From: CAVYVZ01 sp963772065
Lineage (GTDB): Bacteria > Acidobacteriota > Vicinamibacteria > Vicinamibacterales > UBA2999
Direction of reading: 5' to 3'
DNA: 64,000 nucleotides
Assembly: GCA_963772065.1 (NCBI GenBank)
Contig: CAVYVZ010000009.1
Span: forward strand, 1-64,000
Made by a program: the position numbers and the translations under genes. The notes beneath the pieces were generated by a model, which worked only from the letters and a program-made list of their open reading frames with translations, was not told the origin of the DNA and searched no databases. This document shows positions 53,166 to 60,226 of the stretch, in pieces (the first letter of the stretch is position 1; each line of letters opens with the position of its first letter).

Positions 53166-54194
53166 TTAGAAGATTATCTGAAGCCGTGCGATGAAGGTCG
53201 CACTGGGAATGTCGCGATCGTCCACCGGCACGATCGCATTCGCCATGAAGCGGACATTGCGGTTGACGTGGTAGTTGCCGCCGAACTGAAACTCGTTCGT
53301 CGTCTCGGGAATGAAGCTGCGAATCGGCGTCGCGAGCCGTGCACCTGAGGGATCGTCGAGAGACGAGTACCGCGCTACGAACTCCGCCATGCGGAAATGC
53401 GGCGTCACCTGTTTTGGATGCAGCCGGTAGACGCCGGACACATAGAAGCCGTCGCGGTCGGGACCCGTCCCATCGCTCTCCTCCACGAGCCCCTCGACCA
53501 CGAACTTGAATGCATGCTTGTCGATCGAGATGTCGACGCCGCCGCGGTTCCGGGTGCCCGTCGGCTGCTCACCGCTCGAGCCGTTGATGCCGATGCTGAA
53601 CCCACGCAGGAGCGGATGCGAGATGACGAGCCGGCCCGTGACGTCCTTGGCATCGTTGTTGTCGGCGACGTTCTGGCCCGTGCCGTTCGACACATCGAGC
53701 GAATAGGACAGCCAACCAAAGAACGGGCGCGCATTGAACACCATGACGCCGGGATCGCGGGTGAGAGCGATTCGTTCGGTCATCTGCGTCCGGTCGATGA
53801 TCTCGAGCCGGGACGTCGAAGTCAGGCGTTCAAGGCCGAACGGCTGGTAAAACTGGCCGAATCGCACATTGGCCCAGTCAACAAAGCGCAGCGTGACGTG
53901 GGCGTCGCGAATGTGGGGGGTGCCGACCGCCTCGAGGCTGAAGACCCAGCCAATCTTGGGCGCCAGATCGCCGGATAGTCCCACGCGCATCCGGCGGATC
54001 CTGAAGGTGTCGTTGTTCTCCTCCAGGTCGTCCCCGGTGACCGTCAGAGCATCAGCCTGTAAATAACCCGTCAGCGTCACCGGGCCGATGCGGAGCGGCG
54101 GCGGATCGGGCGACGGAGTCGCCGGGGGCGGCGTTTGCGCTCGGGCGGTTGAGCCGATTGCGAGAATCAGGATCGCGAGCCGCAGGCGGAGCAC
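53166..54194 (-). CDS. OprO/OprP-type porin
   Basis: This is a 342-residue outer-membrane beta-barrel protein with signal MLRLRLAILILAIGSTARAQ and a short Pro-rich linker. Alternating hydrophobic strands run to a C-terminal aromatic residue (ARLQIIF), the Bam signal. Family blocks are RIRRMRVGLSGDLAPKIGWV, RFVDWANVRFGQFYQPFGLE and FNARPFFGWLSYSLDVSNG. Phosphate-selective porins O and P bear this pattern; the substrate here is not known. It lies 24 bases downstream of dsbD on the same strand. Confidence 0.87.
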   Translation of the reverse strand: MLRLRLAILILAIGSTARAQTPPPATPSPDPPPLRIGPVTLTGYLQADALTVTGDDLEENNDTFRIRRMRVGLSGDLAPKIGWVFSLEAVGTPHIRDAHVTLRFVDWANVRFGQFYQPFGLERLTSTSRLEIIDRTQMTERIALTRDPGVMVFNARPFFGWLSYSLDVSNGTGQNVADNNDAKDVTGRLVISHPLLRGFSIGINGSSGEQPTGTRNRGGVDISIDKHAFKFVVEGLVEESDGTGPDRDGFYVSGVYRLHPKQVTPHFRMAEFVARYSSLDDPSGARLATPIRSFIPETTNEFQFGGNYHVNRNVRFMANAIVPVDDRDIPSATFIARLQIIF

Positions 54195-54218
54195 AGATGC
54201 CGCTAGTGTAAACGAAAG

Positions 54219-55955
54219 TCAGAAGGAGGACGCCGCCGGCTTGGGATGGAGAATGACGTACGTCGGCAGACCGACGGCGTCGAATCGCTGCATGATCGAC
54301 TTCGCGGGCTCTTCGTCGGGCTGCTCGGCCTGAAACTTGATCTTCACGTAGCCATCGAGCGCCGCCTCCACCGCCGGGTCCGCCAGCGTCGTCTTGTCCA
54401 TCGTCAGGCAGTTCTTGCACCAGGTGGCCCACAGGTCGATGAGGACGGGCTTTTGCTGCTGCTGCGCGACAATCAGGCCCTCTGTAAGTGACGAGTGCCA
54501 GCCTGCCTTGATCTTTTCCTGAACGCTCGACGCCACCTCGCCTGCATCGACCCACCGGTTCTCGAACAGCCGGTACGCCTGATAGCCGTAGTAGGCGGCC
54601 GTGATGAGAATGACGACGCCAAAGGCCTGCTTCACGCGGACCATCCAGGCTCCAGGCTTTGGAAGCGCCGCGAGGCCCGCGCCGGCAATCGGCCACGGCA
54701 CCGCCATCCCGACGCCAAGCAGGAACGGCAGGGCGAGGGCGATCGCCGTGCCCTGCGCGTACAGATCGCTCGAGAACAACACCACCTGAATCACCACCGG
54801 CGCGACGCATGCCCCTGCAAGCAGCGCCGCCACCGCGCCCATCGTGAACGCCAGCACCAGCGATCCCTGGTTGCCCCCCGAGCCAATCGATGCCGAGAAG
54901 CGCGAGAAGTCAATCACCACCACGTCGAACATCGCGAGCGCGAGCGCTCCGAACACGATCGCAATCACGAGATTGAACCAGGGCGAGGCGTTGATCGTGC
55001 CGAACGTTCCCGCGGTGAGGATGACGATGAGCCCGAGAACGCCGTAGACGAGCGCCATCGCCGCTCCATAGACGCCGCCCAGCAGAAACCCCCGCGAGCG
55101 CGATCCCGCTCGTGCGCCCGCACCGATGATCGCCAGGTTGATGGGGATCATCGGGAGCACGCAGGGTGTGAGGTTCAGCGCAAGGCCGCCGAGAAACACG
55201 ATCAGGAGGATGGCCAGAGGCCCCCGCCCCTCGAACAGGCCGGCTTCCTTGACGCCCGTTTCAGCGTTGCGAACGAACTCGAGGAAGTCGTCGCTCCCGA
55301 GGTATCCCCCGGTCGTCGCGCGGATTGTGAACTTGTCGAGTTGTGCCAGGCCCTGCGGTCCCGGCTGTCCAGCGGCCGCGGAAGCGTTCGGCTTCGTCGT
55401 CGGAGACGGGAGAGGCGCGTCGCCGGTGCCAAAACGGATCTGTTCGAAGACCGGCGACGGATACTTCCTGACTTGTGCAGTGGCCGGAACGACTTCGAGG
55501 GTCCAGCGGACGTTGGCGGTCGCGGGCGCGTAGCAGAGGTTTTCGTCGCACGCCTGATAACGAAGTTTGCCGGGAATCTCGATCGGTCCCGGCGGAGCCT
55601 CACGGCTCACATCGAAGCGGACGCCGATCGCGAACTCGCTGCCAAAGACCGCCAGCGGCTCCGGCTGGCCGATCTGCGCGAGGTCCATAGCCGGCGGGAA
55701 GACGATTTCACCCACGCTGGTGCCCGGCGGCGCATCGATCGTGAGCACTGTCGGAATGAGCGTCGGATCTCGCGGCTTGTTCGACTGAACGTGAAGCTCC
55801 TTCGGCAGGCGCACCTGCAGCGCCGCCGTGACGCTGCCCCCCATCGGCGCGTCGGACGCCACGAGCGGCGTCAACTCCGCCTTGATGCCGCGGAGCTGCG
55901 CGAGCGCAACGCCCGGTGCGAGCAGCAGAACGACCGCGGCGGCTGCGGCACGCAT
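54219..55955 (-). CDS. dsbD: Thiol:disulfide interchange protein DsbD
   Basis: DsbD carries electrons from cytosolic thioredoxin to periplasmic thiol proteins. The 578-residue protein starts MRAAAAAVVLLLAPGVALAQ (signal). An N-terminal domain has RYQACDENLCYAPATANVRW, with the exposed Cys pair. The eight-helix core has LNLTPCVLPMIPINLAIIGA and LLAGACVAPVVIQVVLFSS, with the two membrane Cys. The C-terminal thioredoxin-like domain has LIDLWATWCKNCLTMDKTTL with CxxC. The start is chosen by the signal peptide. A longer open frame to 57092 joins it to nuoG only because of a frameshift. The gene overlaps nothing and follows nuoG closely. Confidence 0.93.
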   Translation of the reverse strand: MRAAAAAVVLLLAPGVALAQLRGIKAELTPLVASDAPMGGSVTAALQVRLPKELHVQSNKPRDPTLIPTVLTIDAPPGTSVGEIVFPPAMDLAQIGQPEPLAVFGSEFAIGVRFDVSREAPPGPIEIPGKLRYQACDENLCYAPATANVRWTLEVVPATAQVRKYPSPVFEQIRFGTGDAPLPSPTTKPNASAAAGQPGPQGLAQLDKFTIRATTGGYLGSDDFLEFVRNAETGVKEAGLFEGRGPLAILLIVFLGGLALNLTPCVLPMIPINLAIIGAGARAGSRSRGFLLGGVYGAAMALVYGVLGLIVILTAGTFGTINASPWFNLVIAIVFGALALAMFDVVVIDFSRFSASIGSGGNQGSLVLAFTMGAVAALLAGACVAPVVIQVVLFSSDLYAQGTAIALALPFLLGVGMAVPWPIAGAGLAALPKPGAWMVRVKQAFGVVILITAAYYGYQAYRLFENRWVDAGEVASSVQEKIKAGWHSSLTEGLIVAQQQQKPVLIDLWATWCKNCLTMDKTTLADPAVEAALDGYVKIKFQAEQPDEEPAKSIMQRFDAVGLPTYVILHPKPAASSF

Positions 55956-55957
55956 GG

Positions 55958-57774
55958 TCACTCGCCGACCGGCTTGAGCGGTATCACGCGGCCCTCGGTG
56001 CTGCCGACCTCCGTCTGGACGGAGTGCCCCTTCACGGGCGGCAGGTCCTGGAACATGAAGTCCCACTTCCAGCGCTCCGATGGATTCGAGGCCTGCAGCC
56101 AGGTCCGCGCGCTGATGGACCGTGTGAACGACCGCTTGTCCGCCTCCTCGTACGGCGTGCCGCGCATGGCGGCTGCCAGCGCGCGCCGCACGTCGCCGCC
56201 CGATCGGTAGGGCAGGCGACACGCCGAGCGACATCGCCAGGCTCGCCAGGATCTCCCAGTCCTCCCGTGCCTCTCCGGGCGGTGCGATGACGAACGACGC
56301 CGCCTGCACATGCCCCTGGTCGTTCGTGTACAGCGCGTCCTTCTCCACGTACGTGGCCCCGGGCAACACGATGTCCGCGGCCGCTGCGAGCGGGGTCATC
56401 AGGACGCCTTGCACCACGAGCAGCGGCAGCCGCCCGGAGGCGCGCGCCTCGATCAGCCATGACACGTCGCCAAGCGAACCGTTCGGCCCCGGGTCCAGAA
56501 CATACAGAGCTTTGACGCGGCCAGCCTGGACCGCGGTACGAAGGGCGCCGATCTCCGGCAGCCCGTCGTTGCCGGCCGCTACCGAATAGCCAAGGTCTCG
56601 TGCCCCGTTCACGTTCGGCGCATCTGTCGCCGGCACCTTGAACTTCACCCCCGAAGGCTGGCGCTTGTCGCTCCGCGTCCACGTGACGGTGACGGCAGCC
56701 AGACCGCCGCCGGAACCGAGCACGCCTTCAACCAGCTGCTTCAGCACGAACAGCTCTTCTGTCGCCGCGTGGGCGGACACGAGGAACCGAACGGATGCGG
56801 GGTCGACGCTCCCCGCAGCCTGCAACCGATCGCGCAGAAGCGGTTCGGCATCGTGCCATGCCGCGCGCTTCAGCTCGTTGTCGCGCCGGACCAGCGGCCG
56901 GCGCAGCCGCTCCTCGCTCTCCACCCAGTGATAGTCGAACCGGCCGATGTCGCACATCCAGTAGCTGTTCACGTCAGGGTTGTAGCGAGGCGTCATGCGA
57001 ATCAGCTGCGAACCCTTGGCCCACTCCGGCTTCGCCTTCAACCACGCGCTCGTGCTGCACCCCTTCGAGCACAGCGTGCAGATCGTGTCCACGACGCCCG
57101 GGATTGTCCCAGGGGCGGCTCTTGAACCGATAGTCCCTGGTCGTGATGGCGCCGACAGGGCAGACGTCCATGAGATTTCCCGACAGCATCGAATGGACGC
57201 CCTCTTCCTCGAACGTGGCTATCTCGCTGCCGCTCCCCCGGTCCACGATGTTGATCTGCGCGTCGGTGTCGACCTCTTTCATGAAGCGGACGCACCGCGT
57301 GCAGAGGATGCAGCGCTGGCGGTTGAGCATGAGCGTCGGGCCGAAATCGACGTCTCCCTTGACGCCTTCACCGTCGAAGACGCGCCGCGGAAAATCCATG
57401 CGGCTCTGCGCCGGCCCGAAGGTGTACCAGAAGTCCTGCAGCGGGCATTCGCCGCCCTTGTCGCAGACCGGGCAGTCGAGCGGATGGTTGACCAGCAGGA
57501 ACTCGAAGACGCCCGCCCGTGCGGCGACGACCTCGGGATCGCGCGTCGAGACCACCATGCCGTCGGTGCAGGTCGTGGAGCACGACGTCTGCAGCTTCGG
57601 CATCTTTTCGATCTTGACGACGCAGACGCGGCACGAGCCGTCGATGCCCAGGCCGGGGTGATAACAGTAGTAGGGAACCGAAATCCCGTTCTCGATGGCC
57701 GCCTGCAGGACCGTCTTGCCCTTGTCGACCGAAACCGGCCGGCCATCGATGGTCAGCGAGACCGTGTCCGCCAT
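55958..57774 (-). CDS. nuoG: NADH-quinone oxidoreductase subunit G (two frameshifts)
   Basis: This is the iron-sulfur subunit of respiratory complex I. From the ATG at 57774 it reads MADTVSLTIDGRPVSVDKGK, a [2Fe-2S] ferredoxin domain with YYCYHPGLGIDGSCRVCVVK. The His/Cys cluster block HPLDCPVCDKGGECPLQDFW follows, and a two-cluster module with RCILCTRCVRF and CPVGAITTRDYRF. The frame shifts near 57085; then ICTLCSKGCSTSAWLKAKPE starts the molybdopterin-oxidoreductase-like part. It shifts again near 56212 and ends SVQTEVGSTEGRVIPLKPVG. About 605 residues. The other nuo genes are not in the window. Similarity to hydrogenase or formate dehydrogenase electron-transfer subunits is possible, but complex I fits best. 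Confidence 0.88.
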
Positions 57775-57810
57775 AACCTCTAATTCTATTTCACGATTTC
57801 TGCGATTTCC

Positions 57811-57879
57811 TGATTTGACGATTGCCATCGCCAATGGCAAATCCCCAATGAAATCGTTCAATCACAAATCGTCAAATCA
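57811..57879. repeat. AT-rich inverted repeat (GATTTG family)
   Basis: TGATTTGACGATT at 57811-57823 is matched by its exact reverse complement at 57867-57879, with a small inner hairpin (GCCAT/ATGGC) in the loop. The arms consist of GATTT/AAATC units, as in the element at 18579-18643. It lies in the 170-base gap upstream of nuoG (minus) and of the next plus-strand gene. CAAATCACAA recurs at 60182-60191. Confidence 0.8.
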
Positions 57880-57944
57880 CCAAATAGTTCTGCTTGATCT
57901 TTGGTAACGGGCGGGCCTAGAGTCCTCTCGCAGGGAGGCCGGGT

Positions 57945-58373
57945 ATGGAGGCGACGCGCGCTCGGTTCGGGTCCGCGATCGAATGGGTGCTCGCCGCCGC
58001 CTTCATCGTCGGCGGGGTCGCCGTAGCATCGATCGTCGTGCGCGAGCTCCGCACGGTCAGCGCCTCGATGCCGGTCATCGCCCGCGAGGCTCAGGCTCCT
58101 GCCGTCGTCCCTGCCGGGGTTCCCGCGCGCGCCGTCTCGGTTCCGGTGCTCCTCCTGCCGGGAAAGAAAGAAGTGCGCGTCGGCGACACGTTCTCGGCAA
58201 TCGCCGCGCGGCTTGGCCGGGACGCCGAAGTGGGCTCACAGACCGTGGAGCGGTCTCGATTCGGCGAGCGCCTCACGCGCTTCTACGAGCTGGGCGGCAC
58301 GCGGTTCGTCCTGGTGATCGAGGCGTTCGAGGCGAAAGGCGAGCCGAGGGTCGCTGCGATCTATCTGCAATAG
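57945..58373 (+). CDS. Membrane-anchored protein of unknown function
   Basis: This is a 142-residue protein, preceded by GGGAGG. One N-terminal membrane helix (AIEWVLAAAFIVGGVAVASI) is followed by a Pro/Ala-rich linker. A compact C-terminal part has VPVLLLPGKKEVRVGDTFSA, then IAARLGRDAEVGSQTVERSR and a final beta-rich FVLVIEAFEAKGEPRVAAIY. No family is recognised. It converges on the ECF operon with a 9-base gap. Confidence 0.6.
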   Translation: MEATRARFGSAIEWVLAAAFIVGGVAVASIVVRELRTVSASMPVIAREAQAPAVVPAGVPARAVSVPVLLLPGKKEVRVGDTFSAIAARLGRDAEVGSQTVERSRFGERLTRFYELGGTRFVLVIEAFEAKGEPRVAAIYLQ

Positions 58374-58382
58374 ACCTCGACG

Positions 58383-58955
58383 CTATTTGACGACTCTGAG
58401 CGTCACCTCGATCTTCACGACCTCACCGCTAATACGGTCGGTTGCCGCCGTGAACTGGCGCGTCTGGCCATCCCTGAGCAGCAGTGTGTTCTTCGACTTG
58501 AACGAACGAAGCACGGGCATCTCCTTGACGCTTGGAGTTGTCGTGTCCTGAACGTTCGTATAGACCGACGAGTCCTCCACCGACACGAAAACCTGGAACC
58601 GGCCGTCGTCAAGCGTTCTTGCATTGCAGTCGATGGCGGTTCCGACATCCTGGTAGTTCCACGACGCGAGCGGTTTGTTGACCGCGTCGGGCGGCCCTGG
58701 AGCGAATACGGACGCCGGCACCGGCACGTGCGCGTTCATTCGCAGCTGCGACGGGCCAGGATCGTTGGCGTTTACGGCGACCGAAAAAGGCAAGCTGGTG
58801 ACCTTCTTCTCACCCTGAAACCGTGAGACGACGATTTGAATGTCGAGCGGAACCAGCGGTTTCTCAGCCGGCGGCAAATCCTGCGCGAGCGGGCGAGCGC
58901 CGGCAAGCATTGCTGTCAGCGCGACGATGACGAATGGCATCTGGGATTTCTTCAC
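58383..58955 (-). CDS. Exported protein of unknown function in the ECF sigma operon
   Basis: This is a 190-residue protein with a signal peptide (MPFVIVALTAMLAGARPLAQ). The body is beta-rich: LVPLDIQIVVSRFQGEKKVT, the SLPFSVAVNAND block, and PVLRSFKSKNTLLLRDGQTR near the end. FKSKNTLLLRDGQT faintly recalls the secretin beta-domain, but the fit is not good enough to name. Its GTG overlaps the stop of the anti-sigma gene, so it is cotranscribed with it and may be the envelope input or target of that system. Confidence 0.62.
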   Translation of the reverse strand: MKKSQMPFVIVALTAMLAGARPLAQDLPPAEKPLVPLDIQIVVSRFQGEKKVTSLPFSVAVNANDPGPSQLRMNAHVPVPASVFAPGPPDAVNKPLASWNYQDVGTAIDCNARTLDDGRFQVFVSVEDSSVYTNVQDTTTPSVKEMPVLRSFKSKNTLLLRDGQTRQFTAATDRISGEVVKIEVTLRVVK

Positions 58956-59485
58956 GGACGAACTCCTTCCAGCCGCGCAATCTCAGGAAGCGACTCGATG
59001 GTCACGCGGGGAATCTCGATAGTCGAAACCATTACGCCCTGGCCGGCGGACCGTCGCGGTGGCAGCGATTCGGCAGAAAGGCGGCCCTCCCGAACAGTTC
59101 TCACCAGGAATTGAAACGCACGCGCGTCGTCGGGAGAAATCAGCGCCTCGGGAAGGCTCGAAGCTTCCGTCGCCCGGCGTTTGACGTTTGGCGTGCGCCG
59201 CGTCTCCACGACGTTCGGCGGCGGCTCGGCGGCGAAGTCAGCCATCACCCGAATCGTTGGCGGCCGCGGAGGCGCTGGTAATTCCTGGCGCACGGGCCAC
59301 ATGGCAATTGCCGCGATCACGGCAGCGGCGGACGCGGCGGTGGCTACCGGGCCAAGCAGCCAGCGGCGCGACCACTTCGGCGTCCGCTTCTCCCCGACTC
59401 GTGCGCGAACATGCGCGAGGAATTCCGGCGAGTGGTCGACGTTGACGGCAGCGCGCAACACACGGGCGAGCTCCTGGTCGTTCAT
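58952..59485 (-). CDS. Putative membrane-bound anti-sigma factor
   Basis: This 177-residue protein is encoded directly after the ECF sigma gene with an ATGA overlap. The N-terminal cytosolic segment (MNDQELARVLRAAVNVDHSP) has no HxxxCxxC zinc-binding motif. One membrane helix (LGPVATAASAAAVIAAIAMW) follows at about residues 44-63, then a periplasmic part with a Pro-rich linker and VRTVREGRLSAESLPPRR. Position and topology, more than sequence, mark it as the anti-sigma partner. Confidence 0.72.
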   Translation of the reverse strand: MNDQELARVLRAAVNVDHSPEFLAHVRARVGEKRTPKWSRRWLLGPVATAASAAAVIAAIAMWPVRQELPAPPRPPTIRVMADFAAEPPPNVVETRRTPNVKRRATEASSLPEALISPDDARAFQFLVRTVREGRLSAESLPPRRSAGQGVMVSTIEIPRVTIESLPEIARLEGVRP

Positions 59486-60024
59486 TGCAGCGCCTCCTTC
59501 AACCGCTGTCGCGCGAGGAACAGCCGAGACTTGACCGTCCCCTCCGGGATTCCCAGCAGGCCTGCCACCTCGCGCACGTCATGGCCTTCGATGCTCGCCA
59601 GGACGATGGCGACCCGCAGTTTCTCGGGCAGCGCATCGATGGCCGCCCACAGATCGGCGAGGGTCTCATGCGCCGGATCCGTCGCCGACCGCGAGTCGCT
59701 TCCCTCGGTGACGCCGGAGGCATCAGCGGGCAGCTCGCGAACGCCACGTCGACGATTCGCGCGTTGCCGATCGAGCGCGGCCCGCCAGGTCGTTCGCACC
59801 AGCCATGCTCGAAACCGATCGCGGTCCCTGAGCTGTCGAAAGCCGCGGTACGCCTTGGCAAATGCTTCTTGCGCGACATCTTCTGCATCCTGCTGGTGCC
59901 GCAACACGCTGAACGCGACCCGAAACGCCAGCGTAGAGGTCTCGACGAGCCGCGCCTCGAACTCCCGATCGAGGTCCTCGGTGAGCGTCACGAAGCTGCC
60001 AGCCAACTCGGCACGTGTGTGCAT
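59482..60024 (-). CDS. ECF-type RNA polymerase sigma factor (RpoE group)
   Basis: This is a 180-residue sigma factor. Region 2 reads VETSTLAFRVAFSVLRHQQD, then AEDVAQEAFAKAYRGFRQLR and RFRAWLVRTTWRAALDRQR. Region 4 reads ALPEKLRVAIVLASIEGHDV, REVAGLLGIPEGTVKSRLFL and ARQRLKEAL. There is no domain beyond these, as in minimal ECF factors. It is the first gene of a coupled three-gene operon with the anti-sigma factor and an exported protein. A possible ECF-type promoter lies just upstream. Confidence 0.92.
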   Translation of the reverse strand: MHTRAELAGSFVTLTEDLDREFEARLVETSTLAFRVAFSVLRHQQDAEDVAQEAFAKAYRGFRQLRDRDRFRAWLVRTTWRAALDRQRANRRRGVRELPADASGVTEGSDSRSATDPAHETLADLWAAIDALPEKLRVAIVLASIEGHDVREVAGLLGIPEGTVKSRLFLARQRLKEALQ

Positions 60025-60040
60025 CCCGCCTCACATCGCC

Positions 60041-60066
60041 AGACGCCCGGACCGCGTCAGCGGTTC
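60041..60066 (-). promoter_or_regulatory. Possible autoregulatory ECF promoter
   Basis: On the minus strand GAACC (60066-60062) and CGTCT (60045-60041) are separated by 16 bases, an ECF-like -35/-10 arrangement. Transcription would start very close to the ATG at 60024, so the leader would be short. The match is to general ECF promoter features only. Confidence 0.35.
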
Positions 60067-60199
60067 ACAAGTTTCGAGGAAGCCACGAGCCACGGTTGGG
60101 AACAGGACACCTCAGAAGGGCCACGCGCATGTGGTCCAAGCGCGGCCGTTGGACGTCAGCGGCGAGCTGGGCGGACAAGCGCAAATCACAAGAACCGCA

Positions 60200-60224
60200 T
60201 TGGGAGTTGGGCGTTGGGAGTTGA
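60200..60224. repeat. Tandem TTGGGAGTTGGG-type repeat
   Basis: TTGGGAGTTGGGCG is followed at once by TTGGGAGTTGAG. It lies in the 202-base gap between the ECF gene and the M1-like peptidase gene, next to a CAAATCACAA unit. It looks like a dispersed intergenic repeat and has no coding potential. Confidence 0.5.
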
Positions 60225-60226
60225 GC

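Noticed and set aside
54219..57092. NuoG-DsbD fusion of 957 residues
   Set aside because: The nuoG C-terminus continues in another frame to its own stop at 55958, and DsbD has a proper signal peptide start at 55955.
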